From assembly GCF_002727185.1 (NCBI RefSeq), contig NZ_NIZW01000027.1, positions 22,452-86,451 of the forward strand: a stretch of DNA of 64,000 nt. The letters are read 5' to 3'. The stretch is from Rhodopirellula bahusiensis (GTDB lineage: Bacteria; Planctomycetota; Planctomycetia; Pirellulales; Pirellulaceae). The position numbers and the translations under genes were made by a program. The notes below the pieces were generated by a model. That model worked only from the letters and a program-made list of their open reading frames with translations. It did no database searches and was not told the DNA's origin. The stretch's first letter is position 1. Each line of letters opens with the position of its first letter. Positions 1-7,295 of the stretch are shown here, one piece after another.

Positions 1-808
1 ACATTTTTTGTCGTTGCCCGCGACGGCCACCACGACCGCTACGTGACTGAGGCTCAGAAGCCTTCTCTTCCGAGGACTCATCTTGCGAGTCTTCTGATTC
101 ACGACCACGCCGACTGCGTCCGCCACGGCCACGACCATTTCTTTCGCGGTCAGGCTTTGCGGCGGCAGGCTTGTCGTCTTCGTCAACCGAATCGGCATCC
201 CAGCCGACGATATCACCGGTATCGGCAGCAATCAGATCGGACTCGTCATCGAACGCTTCCACCTCGGAAGCTTCTTCAGTACCCGAGTCATCGTTGCCGA
301 GCAAGCCGCTCGCGAATCCACCGCCGCTGCTGCTCTTGCGAGGCGGTTCTCCCAAATCGGGATCGCCACGATGTTTACGATCGCGTTTGGAACCGGGCGA
401 TTCGTCCCCGCCCGATTTCAGCTGCGTCTCTCGCTTTGAAATCTTCGATTCGGCGGCACCAAAACCCGATGGCGTATCGTCGGATTCGTCGCCACTTTCA
501 TCGGCGTCGTCATCCGAGATTCCAAAACCTGGCAACTTCGGCGGTGGCTTAACGGCTGCCAAAGCTTGCAGCACGTCGTCGGCACCTTCATCCGGTTCCG
601 AGAAAGCAGACACTTTCTTCGCGGACGGCTCCGAGGTTTCTTTGGGTTCAGGAGCGACTGCGTCGGGTTCCGCATCTTTCGATTCAGCGGTCTCCGCAAC
701 GGGCTCTGGCTCAGCAGCAGGTTTTGCAGGCTCTTCTTTGACTGCGGGACGATCTGGCGGTTTGGGTGTCCCCAACAAACTCGCGAGGATATTCCAATTG
801 TCTGGCAT
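1..808 (-). CDS. Disordered, charge-biased protein of unknown function (3' end off window)
   Basis: A minus-strand reading frame stays open from the ATG at 808 to the window edge, about 269 codons, so the C-terminus is missing. After a short hydrophobic start (MPDNWNILASLLGTPKPPDR) it is rich in Pro, Glu and Ala, then Asp/Ser-rich acidic stretches, then Arg/Gly-rich basic stretches (GRGRGGRSRRGR). There is no signal peptide and no domain I recognise. The composition resembles the disordered tail of an RNA-binding or RNase E-like protein, but that is only a compositional resemblance. The frame also continues upstream in phase to a TTG near 902, adding an aromatic/Arg-rich stretch (AFRAFFDWLLRFAGWRRIG) that looks protein-like, so the true start may be non-ATG. 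Plus-strand ORFs across this region are antisense shadows. Confidence 0.6.
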   Translation of the reverse strand, partial: MPDNWNILASLLGTPKPPDRPAVKEEPAKPAAEPEPVAETAESKDAEPDAVAPEPKETSEPSAKKVSAFSEPDEGADDVLQALAAVKPPPKLPGFGISDDDADESGDESDDTPSGFGAAESKISKRETQLKSGGDESPGSKRDRKHRGDPDLGEPPRKSSSGGGFASGLLGNDDSGTEEASEVEAFDDESDLIAADTGDIVGWDADSVDEDDKPAAAKPDRERNGRGRGGRSRRGRESEDSQDESSEEKASEPQSRSGRGGRRGQRQKM

Positions 809-1292
809 GTGGTTTCCAATGCGACGCCAACCAGCGAATCGAAGGAGCCAGTCGAAAAAGGCTCGGAATGCGTTAGCTAGGCGTCGACAAAAAGTGTGCA
901 ATGATCTGAACTGGCTTCAATCGCGGCGTGGACTCTGCCTGCGTGCAGGAAACCGGTTCGTGGGCCGACCGACATCGATTGATCGGGCTTCGCACCCCAG
1001 CAACGACACCCTCTTCTCTACAAGAGTGTCCCTCTGGTACCCGATTTTTCTCGAGCAATTTTGCAATGGGGCGACGAGGCATCGCGGCAAGCGCGTCATC
1101 AATGGACGATCCGTCGGATTGTCAAGCCGCTAGGTATAACGTTCGGACGATTTTCGCCCAAGGGTGAATCAACGTCCCCAGCCCGATTTCGAGGGTTTCG
1201 AACCGAAATCCAAGCCCCAGTGAACCGAATGCGGCCTCCGGCAACGTTTCGAGTCACCCAGCAAACATTGCCGCCGACTCACCACGATGCAA
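809..1292. other. Intergenic region, no gene seen
   Basis: This gap lies between two minus-strand genes. Short ORFs on both strands have no recognisable product. The first ~95 bases may belong to an N-terminal extension of the gene ending at the left edge, if its TTG near 902 is used. A TTGACA hexamer lies on the minus strand at 1120-1125, but I see no convincing -10 partner. Confidence 0.5.
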
Positions 1293-2366
1293 TCAAATCG
1301 CGGCTGGCTCGTGGCAACTGGCACAGTGCAACGCTCCCAACCCCCAAGCAATGTCGAAACAATCCACTCCGACGATTTCGACGCCCGGGCACAACTCACG
1401 CAGCAACGCCAAGGCCCGCTCATCGCTGACCGGCGAACGAAAGGTTGGCACCAGCATGCGATCAGGCCCCAGCCGCAAAAAATTGCAGTAGCTCTGCGGC
1501 ACAGCGGCACCATCCACCTGCCGAGGTGGCGGGGTCGGCAATCGATGAACTGAAACAGCCGGCTCCGTTTGCCTCGACCACAATCGCAACTGACGAAAAT
1601 TGGCCTCCAGCCCTGGGTAGTTCTCGTCTTCCTCGGAGCCTGCCACCGCACAAACCACGTTCTCAGCGTCCAAGAATCGTGCGATCTGATCGATGTGTCC
1701 GTCTGTGTCGTCGCCCGCGGGAGCCCCGCCGTCGATCCAAACGATTTCCTCCACACCGAGGCACTGATTCAGCCGCTGAGAAATCTGCTCTTGCGAAAGC
1801 CCGGGATTGCGAGCGGGATCCATCAAGCAGCCCGGGTTCACCAACAACCGCCCTGCCCCATCGGTTTCCAAGGCCCCACCTTCCAGTGTCAAAGTGCCAT
1901 CGAGGCACTTCAAACCCGCGATTTTCGCGATTTTCGCACCGGCGGCCGCATCGGAATCAAAGGGCTCATACTTTCCGCCCCAAGCATTGAAATGCCAATT
2001 GATCGCCACGCGTTGTCCGTCCGAGCCGAAAACAAACGTCGGCCCGTAATCTCGGATCCAGCAATCATTGGTCGGAATATCGACGATTTGCAGCGAATCG
2101 CTTTCCACCAACCCAACGCGTTTCAGATGTTCGCGACAATCCTCCGCGACTGAACCTGCCGCGAGAATGCGCAAAGGCGTGGACTCGTGGATGGCGAGGA
2201 CAAACCGAGCGAAAGCTGCCGGCACCGACTCAAAGTGGCCCGGCCAGGTACCTCGATTGTGCGGCCAAGCCAACCAAACAGCTGCGCATGGCTCCCATTC
2301 GGCGGGAAAGCGATAGCTGCTTGATGCCGACGGGCCGGCAGAAGATGGAGAAACCGGCACGTTCAA
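1293..2366 (-). CDS. Agmatine deiminase / peptidyl-arginine deiminase family protein
   Basis: This 357-residue protein belongs to the PAD_porph family, whose agmatine deiminases convert agmatine to N-carbamoylputrescine and ammonia, a step in arginine-to-polyamine metabolism. Guanidine-recognition and catalytic motifs are visible: WIRDYGP (103-109), the LEGGALETDG block (161-170), TDGHID (221-226) and the C-terminal GALHC block, whose Cys at about 348 should be the nucleophile. The usual downstream glycine-rich stretch is slightly altered (GLGALHCASCHEP). Length is normal for the family and no signal peptide is seen, so it is probably cytoplasmic. It begins 10 bp after the stop of the small basic protein upstream, so the two are probably co-transcribed. 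Agmatine is the likeliest substrate, but other guanidino compounds are possible. Confidence 0.85.
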   Translation of the reverse strand: MNVPVSPSSAGPSASSSYRFPAEWEPCAAVWLAWPHNRGTWPGHFESVPAAFARFVLAIHESTPLRILAAGSVAEDCREHLKRVGLVESDSLQIVDIPTNDCWIRDYGPTFVFGSDGQRVAINWHFNAWGGKYEPFDSDAAAGAKIAKIAGLKCLDGTLTLEGGALETDGAGRLLVNPGCLMDPARNPGLSQEQISQRLNQCLGVEEIVWIDGGAPAGDDTDGHIDQIARFLDAENVVCAVAGSEEDENYPGLEANFRQLRLWSRQTEPAVSVHRLPTPPPRQVDGAAVPQSYCNFLRLGPDRMLVPTFRSPVSDERALALLRELCPGVEIVGVDCFDIAWGLGALHCASCHEPAAI

Positions 2367-2376
2367 ACGCTCAGCC

Positions 2377-2667
2377 TTACTCGACTTTAATTTCTTCCTT
2401 GACCTTCTGAACGAAGTGAGGCGCTTTGCCTCCCTTGCTCAGTTCTTCGGAGCGTTTGAGCGCTTCGTCCTTTTGGTCGAACTCGAAAACGGCAACCCGT
2501 TTCAAGTTCTGACTGAAGACACCCCAATAAAGCCGCAAGCGAACATCAGCGGCCGCCTTTTTAGTTTTCCGGCTGGACGCTTTTTTTCGCTTGGCCTCAG
2601 CGGCCAACTTTTCAGCGGCTTCTGCTTCGGCAGCTTTTTCCTGACGGCTGATGACCTTTCGAGCCAT
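2377..2667 (-). CDS. Small basic conserved-type protein of unknown function
   Basis: The 96-residue product has a Lys/Ala/Glu-rich N-terminal half (about residues 1-40) likely to form a charged helix. A more ordered C-terminal half follows, containing LYWGVFSQNLKRVAVFEFDQKDEA, then a KKG-like turn and a lysine-rich end. No signal peptide, membrane segment or catalytic motif is visible, and I do not recognise the family. It is divergent from the HPF gene and immediately upstream of the agmatine deiminase gene. There is no clear Shine-Dalgarno sequence before the ATG. Base and codon use look like the neighbours, which supports a real gene. Confidence 0.6.
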   Translation of the reverse strand: MARKVISRQEKAAEAEAAEKLAAEAKRKKASSRKTKKAAADVRLRLYWGVFSQNLKRVAVFEFDQKDEALKRSEELSKGGKAPHFVQKVKEEIKVE

Positions 2668-2927
2668 AAATCAGAGCTGTGGGGGTTGGAGGGTGGACAA
2701 TCAAAAACCAATGGACGAACTGCGAAGCGTATCCATTCACCAACGTTTTGTCACGGGGCTAGCGTCTAAAGCGGCGAGCAATGTGAAAAATTGCCCAAAA
2801 GGATCGCTGTTCGCGTGCGACAAAGTCGGCTACGCTTGGTTTTGTGGACGACGGGCCCGACACGGCTAACATTGGCCTTCCGGTTCGGTCGCACGAATCT
2901 CAAATAGTAAACAGCAAGAGGTTGAGC

Positions 2928-3269
2928 ATGCAGGTGAACGTTTCCGCCCGTCACGGGGCATTGCAACCCGGCGACCAAGCATTGGTCGAAGAAAAGGCCC
3001 TCAAACTGCGACGTCTTTACGATCGAGTGAATGCGATCGACGTCACAATCGACCTCGAGAACCTCGACAAACCTCACGTCGAATTTCGAATCTCCGTCGA
3101 GCATTCCGATGACTTGATTGCGCACGCTGAGGCGACCACCGTCATCGCTGCCCTGGACGCCGCCATCCCAAAAGCTGAACAGCAATTGCGGAAGCTGAAA
3201 GAGAAAAAGACCGAACATCGCGCCACCGCCCACAAACACATCGAAAGCGTCGACACCAACGACGAATGA
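2928..3269 (+). CDS. hpf: Ribosome hibernation promoting factor (HPF/RaiA family, short form)
   Basis: The product of 113 residues begins MQVNVSARHG and carries the beta-alpha-beta-beta-beta-alpha pattern of the S30AE family: a first strand, a helix ending KLRRLYDRVNAIDVTIDLE, HVEFRISVEHSDDLIAHAEA, then a C-terminal amphipathic helix. Such proteins bind the 30S decoding centre and help form inactive or dimeric ribosomes in starvation. The ATG at 2928 is preceded by AGAGG at 2915-2919 at a suitable distance and matches the family N-terminus. An in-frame upstream ATG at 2844 would add 28 unrelated residues. It lies upstream of ptsN, an arrangement that recalls the proteobacterial rpoN-hpf-ptsN neighbourhood, although no rpoN is present here. 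Confidence 0.85.
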   Translation: MQVNVSARHGALQPGDQALVEEKALKLRRLYDRVNAIDVTIDLENLDKPHVEFRISVEHSDDLIAHAEATTVIAALDAAIPKAEQQLRKLKEKKTEHRATAHKHIESVDTNDE

Positions 3270-3353
3270 GCCCTCGGCCCGTCCTCGTTGCGAATCCGTG
3301 CCGGCTTTTCATCTAAACGCTTCCATTCATTCGCATTTCAGACAATTTGTTCC

Positions 3354-3833
3354 ATGAAGTTTTCCGACTTTGTTAAGACCGGCGCCATCCGCGCCGAATT
3401 GACCGCCACGACCAAAGAAGCGGTGATCGACGAGCTGGTTCAGTCACTCCTCGATGCCGGCGAAATTTCCGCTGACCAGCGTGACGACATCGTCGCCGCG
3501 ATCATGAAACGGGAAGAACTCGGCAGCACCGGCATTGGCCGCGGAGTCGCCGTCCCTCACACCAAGCACCCCAGCGTTCAACAATTGGTTGGCACGGTGG
3601 GCGTCAGCGAGCAAGGAGTCGACTTCGACTCGCTCGACGGCGAACGCGTTCAGTTGTTCTTCCTCTTGATCAGCCCGCCCGAACGCCCCGGCGATCACCT
3701 GCGTGCTCTCGAGAACATTTCGCGTCAATTGCGTGACGAGTCGTTCTGTCGCTTCCTCAAACAGAGCAAGACTGCTGACGACATCCAACAATTGCTGCAA
3801 GAAGCCGACGACAACCAGTTTGCTGCCGGTTGA
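3354..3833 (+). CDS. ptsN: PTS EIIA-type phosphocarrier (PtsN-like)
   Basis: The product is a 159-residue PTS EIIA type-2 domain of the fructose/nitrogen class. The phosphorylatable histidine is His69 in GRGVAVPHTKHP, and the preceding REELGSTGIGRG block is diagnostic. No EIIB or EIIC membrane domain is fused, so the role is probably regulatory (PTS-Ntr style) rather than sugar uptake. I chose the ATG at 3354 because homologous sequence starts there; the frame is open upstream from 3288 without family resemblance. HPr and Enzyme I genes follow in the same orientation, so the three probably form a phosphorelay from PEP via EI and HPr to this protein. The output target cannot be read from the sequence. 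Confidence 0.87.
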   Translation: MKFSDFVKTGAIRAELTATTKEAVIDELVQSLLDAGEISADQRDDIVAAIMKREELGSTGIGRGVAVPHTKHPSVQQLVGTVGVSEQGVDFDSLDGERVQLFFLLISPPERPGDHLRALENISRQLRDESFCRFLKQSKTADDIQQLLQEADDNQFAAG

Positions 3834-3862
3834 ACGTTTTTCTGCTGAACCAATCCTTCAAC

Positions 3863-3979
3863 ATGAACGAACATCAAGGCAAACCCCAGCCAGACTCGCT
3901 CGATAGCGGCCCTGTGCTCCGTCCTGCTGTTTCTCACAATGTTGATTCCACTGTCACCCGCCCCGCGGTGATCGCATGA
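3863..3979 (+). CDS. Possible 38-residue small ORF coupled to ptsH
   Basis: An ATG at 3863 opens a 38-codon frame rich in Pro, Ser and Val that ends in TGA at 3977-3979. The stop overlaps the ptsH ATG in an ATGA arrangement, as at many gene junctions in this window. It fills most of the 142-bp gap between ptsN and ptsH. No Shine-Dalgarno site, signal peptide or domain is visible. It could be a translated leader that couples HPr synthesis to upstream translation, or chance. The overlap geometry is the only support. Confidence 0.3.
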   Translation: MNEHQGKPQPDSLDSGPVLRPAVSHNVDSTVTRPAVIA

Positions 3980-4323
3980 GCGCCTCCACACACGAACGAC
4001 CGGTTCGTGTCCTCAATCGCCAAGGTTTGCATGCCCGGCCAGCCGATTTGCTGGTTCGTTGCGCATCGGAATTCCAATCTCAGATCTTCCTGCAAAAGGG
4101 ATCTGAAAAGGTGGACTGCCGGAGCATCTTGTCGCTTTTGACACTCGGAGCCACCGAGGGAACCGAACTGACGGTTTCCGCCCAAGGGCAAGACGCTGAA
4201 CAAGCCCTCGAAGCCGTCGGCCAACTGTTTGACCTCGGCTTTCACGAACTTGATGAGACCTCTGGTTCGCCTGCCTGCTCGGCCGGCGGCACCAGCGATG
4301 CTCCTGACCAATCACCCTCGTAG
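3976..4323 (+). CDS. ptsH: HPr phosphocarrier protein
   Basis: The product is a 115-residue HPr-family protein. The active-site motif GLHARPA places the phosphorylated histidine at residue 19. The regulatory serine region CRSILSLLTLGATEG puts the Ser46 equivalent at about residue 50, so HPr-kinase-type regulation is possible, although no HPr kinase is in this window. The chain is longer than the usual 85-90 residues because of a Ser/Gly-rich, probably disordered C-terminal tail after residue 95. It sits between ptsN and ptsI. The ATG overlaps the stop of a small upstream ORF. Confidence 0.9.
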   Translation: MSASTHERPVRVLNRQGLHARPADLLVRCASEFQSQIFLQKGSEKVDCRSILSLLTLGATEGTELTVSAQGQDAEQALEAVGQLFDLGFHELDETSGSPACSAGGTSDAPDQSPS

Positions 4324-4737
4324 AGAGATCCAAATGTCGATTTTCCCGATCCTTTTTTCCCATTGCCCGGTGGTGCCGGTTCGCGTTTAGAAAGCCGTTC
4401 TCCCAACCAACACCACCGCTTCCCAGGAAGCGACCCGCCGAAACCAACCATCACTCGCCAGACTTGACGGGCATGATGCTCCCTTTCGGTACCGCCTCGC
4501 CCCAGCCGTTTTAAACTGGCTGCCAAATCAAAATGGGCTCTGCGGAAACAGTCACTGGCAATCACTTTTCACGGCCCAGCAATCCATGCGGGTGGTGCTG
4601 AAACCGCCACAGGCTGAACCAAAAACAGAGTTGGCTGGCAAGGTTCTCGGTTGGAAAGTTTTGTTTGTGCCTCGCGCAAATGGACTTCTAAACACGCAAG
4701 AAGAAATCAATCGGATCGAGTTCATCGGCATCGAAGC
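4324..4737. other. Intergenic region between ptsH and ptsI
   Basis: This 414-bp gap is unusually long for genes of one pathway. Minus-strand ORFs at 4242-4565 and 4552-4755 look like chance frames: low-complexity, overlapping the real genes, and unlike anything I recognise. I see no clear terminator, tRNA or known RNA motif, so ptsI may have its own promoter here. Confidence 0.5.
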
Positions 4738-6486
4738 ATGATGCTTGAACTGCAAGGCATTCCCGTTTCACCGGGTGTCGCCATCGGCCCAGCCTTGGTG
4801 CTGGACGCCGACGGATACCGCATCCCGCGTTGCATCGTCCCGGCGGCTGACGTCGAGGATGAGTTCGCGCGTCTGCACACCGCGGTTGATCTGGTCAGCG
4901 CTCACCTGGAGCACAGCCGACTGGAAACCACCGCGAATGCGGGACGCTCCACCGGCGACATTTTCGCGGCGCAATTGCAGATGCTGCATGACCCGCGACT
5001 GCACTCCGAATTGCAACGACGGATCGGTGAAGATCGCCAGTCGGCCGCCTTTGCTGTCAGCGGCGTGCTGCACAACTACGCCTCGGCTCTTCGCCGGCTC
5101 GACAATCCGCTGCTGGCTGATCGCGCTCAAGATGTGCTGGACATCGAGCGACAATTGCTGATGCAGCTCGGTGCTGTCACTCGTCAACCACTTTCGGATC
5201 TGAGCGAACCGGTCATCGTGCTTTCGCACATGCTGACCCCCAGCGAAACCGCCAACCTGGACCGTCGTTTCGTCAAAGGTTTCTGCACAGAAACGGGCGG
5301 CCCCGGCGGCCACACCGCCATCGTCGCGAAAGGCCTTGAGATCCCCGCCGTTGTTGGCATTGGTGATTTCCTGCATCAGATCGCTGGTTCAAACTGCGTC
5401 ATCGTCGACGGCGACCGCGGCAAACTGATTGTCGACCCCGAAGACGACGTCCTGGATCACTATCGCGAGCGAGCCGAGTACCGTCGGTCTCTCGCAGTGC
5501 GATTGGCGGAACTCAGCCAACTGCCGGCCGAAACCACCGACGGCGTTCGCATTCAACTCAATGCCAACATTGAATTCCCGCACGAAACCACCGCCTGCCT
5601 CGATCGTGGCGCAGACGGGATCGGGCTTTACCGCACCGAATTCCTGTACCTGTCGTCCGACGACGAACCATCTGAAGAGGACCACTACCAGGCTTACTCC
5701 GAAGTTGTCCAAAAGATGGACGGTCGCCCGGTGGTCATCCGGACGCTCGACCTCGGTGCGGACAAAATGGGTCGTGGCAACATGGCTCACCGTGAAAACA
5801 ATCCGTTCCTAGGGCTGCGAAGCATTCGCCTGTCCCTTCGCAACCTTGACGTGTTCCGGCCACAACTTCGTGCCGTCCTGCGAGCCGCCGTCCACGGTGA
5901 CGTTCGCGTGATGTTCCCATTGATCACAACGATCAACGAACTTCGGCAAGCCCGCATGCTGCTGAACGTTGTCGCGGAAGACTTGCAAGAATCCGGCCTG
6001 CCGTATCGCAGCGACCTGCCCGTCGGAATGATGGTCGAGGTTCCCGCCGCGGTCATGATGCTAGAACACTTCGCCACCGAAGTCGACTTCTTCAGCATCG
6101 GCACCAACGATTTGGCCCAGTACACATTGGCGGTCGATCGCAGCAACGAATACGTCGCGGACCTTTATCAATCGAGCGACCCTGCGGTGCTTCGTTTGAT
6201 CCAACACAGCATCGATGTGGCGGCGAAAAGCCAAACGCCCGTCAGTGTCTGCGGTGAAATGAGCAGCAACCCCGGCCGCGCGTTGCTGTTGCTTGGGATG
6301 GGTGTTCGCAACCTCAGCGTGCCACCCTCGGCCTTGCCACGCGTCAAGAAAGTCATCCGCAACGTATCGATCGAACAATGCGAAGCGATCGCGGAACGCG
6401 TGATGAAATTGGAAGCCGCTCGTGACGTTGACTTGTACTTGCTGGATCGCTTGGCCGACTTGGCACCTGAATTGGTGATGCAATGA
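4738..6486 (+). CDS. ptsI: PTS Enzyme I (phosphoenolpyruvate-protein phosphotransferase)
   Basis: The product is a 582-residue Enzyme I, close to the usual 570-580. The N-terminal HPr-binding and phosphohistidine part ends in TETGGPGGHTAIVAKGLEIP, with the phosphorylated histidine at about 192. The C-terminal TIM-barrel PEP domain shows GIGLYRTEFLY, GIG-type metal and PEP-binding blocks, IGTNDLAQYTLAVDR and SVCGEMSSNP, whose Cys is the conserved PEP-site residue. It transfers phosphate from PEP to HPr in the cytoplasm. Start: either of two adjacent ATGs (4738, 4741); the frame extends to 4651 without similarity. The stop overlaps the next ATG as ATGA. No sugar-specific EIIB/EIIC genes are nearby, which suggests a regulatory relay. 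Confidence 0.92.
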   Translation: MMLELQGIPVSPGVAIGPALVLDADGYRIPRCIVPAADVEDEFARLHTAVDLVSAHLEHSRLETTANAGRSTGDIFAAQLQMLHDPRLHSELQRRIGEDRQSAAFAVSGVLHNYASALRRLDNPLLADRAQDVLDIERQLLMQLGAVTRQPLSDLSEPVIVLSHMLTPSETANLDRRFVKGFCTETGGPGGHTAIVAKGLEIPAVVGIGDFLHQIAGSNCVIVDGDRGKLIVDPEDDVLDHYRERAEYRRSLAVRLAELSQLPAETTDGVRIQLNANIEFPHETTACLDRGADGIGLYRTEFLYLSSDDEPSEEDHYQAYSEVVQKMDGRPVVIRTLDLGADKMGRGNMAHRENNPFLGLRSIRLSLRNLDVFRPQLRAVLRAAVHGDVRVMFPLITTINELRQARMLLNVVAEDLQESGLPYRSDLPVGMMVEVPAAVMMLEHFATEVDFFSIGTNDLAQYTLAVDRSNEYVADLYQSSDPAVLRLIQHSIDVAAKSQTPVSVCGEMSSNPGRALLLLGMGVRNLSVPPSALPRVKKVIRNVSIEQCEAIAERVMKLEAARDVDLYLLDRLADLAPELVMQ

Positions 6487-7184
6487 GAACGCGGCCTTCT
6501 CGGCAATCACCCAACCTGCACCCCGTCGACCAGCTGCGGATTCGCTATCGCGTTCGTTTCGCGAAAACGGGTCTGCTCCGATGGATCAGCCACCGCGATT
6601 TGGCCCTGCTGTTCGAACGAGTCGCCCGCCGAGTCGCCCTGCCCTTGTCGATGACCGAAGGTTTTCATCCCACGCCTCGAATCGCGTTCCCCTCCGCATT
6701 GCCACTGGGAATCGAAAGCCTCGATGAAGTGGCGGAGATCGATCTGAGCGAGGATCTCGAAGCGGACGAGTTGCTGCAGCGTCTTCGAGGAGACGAGCAA
6801 CCTGGCCTCACCATTCATTCGGTCGAAAAGATCCCCGAAGGCGTGAAGAAGGCTCGCATCGCCGCGACCCAGTACACCGTGTCGCTTCCGGATGATTGGG
6901 ACGAATCCAATCGAGACCAAGTCAATCAAAACATCGCGGCACTGCAACACAATGAAACAGTCTCCGTCGATCGAAAAGGCAAGACGGTCACCGCGATCGT
7001 CAAAGAACACTTGCCCAAGATCGAACTACAAGACAACCAACTTTTTGCTCACATGGTCCTGGCCGATGGAGCGTCCCTGAAAATGCAGGACGTGCTCGAC
7101 TTGCTGGACTTGAGCGACTGGCCCGAACGCGGCGCGACAATCGTTCGCACCGGCGTTGAACTCAAAGGGCCCAACCCGAATTAA
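6483..7184 (+). CDS. DUF2344 / TIGR03936 radical SAM-linked protein
   Basis: The 233-residue product has the DUF2344 N-terminal core: LRIRYRVRFAKTGLLRWIS, followed by HRDLALLFERVARRVALPLSMTEGFHP and RIAFPSALPLGIES. In many bacteria this domain is fused to, or sits next to, a radical SAM enzyme and RNase E/G. Here no radical SAM partner is fused, and the RNase E/G gene follows 111 bp downstream, which fits the known linkage. The biochemical function is unclear. The ATG overlaps the ptsI stop (ATGA), implying translational coupling. The C-terminal ~100 residues are less conserved and end in a Pro/Asn tail. No signal peptide or membrane segment is visible. Confidence 0.85.
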   Translation: MRTRPSRQSPNLHPVDQLRIRYRVRFAKTGLLRWISHRDLALLFERVARRVALPLSMTEGFHPTPRIAFPSALPLGIESLDEVAEIDLSEDLEADELLQRLRGDEQPGLTIHSVEKIPEGVKKARIAATQYTVSLPDDWDESNRDQVNQNIAALQHNETVSVDRKGKTVTAIVKEHLPKIELQDNQLFAHMVLADGASLKMQDVLDLLDLSDWPERGATIVRTGVELKGPNPN

Positions 7185-7186
7185 AC

Positions 7187-7260
7187 GCTCCTGAACCAGG
7201 AGCACCCACATACTTTCGTAACGTCGGCGTCCATGTGACCGTCCTTGTTGGCAGTCACAT
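7187..7260 (+). promoter_or_regulatory. Two short hairpins in the leader of the RNase E/G gene
   Basis: A 6-bp stem (GCTCCT 7187-7192 / AGGAGC 7198-7203) directly follows the DUF2344 stop. A second stem (ATGTGAC 7233-7239 / GTCACAT 7254-7260, 14-nt loop) precedes the start at 7296. No U-tract follows either, so they are not typical terminators. RNase E autoregulates through its leader in Enterobacteria; a similar role here is only a guess. Confidence 0.3.
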
Positions 7261-7295
7261 CAAGCCGGCTTCACACCGAAGAAAAGGTGACTTAG

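Noticed and set aside
171..1133. 320-residue plus-strand ORF rich in Ser
   Set aside because: It is antisense to the minus-strand charge-biased gene; the Ser-rich product is a mirror of Asp/Glu/Arg-rich codons.
4242..4755. Minus-strand ORFs between ptsH and ptsI
   Set aside because: They overlap the real genes, lack similarity to any family I know and show no gene-like composition.
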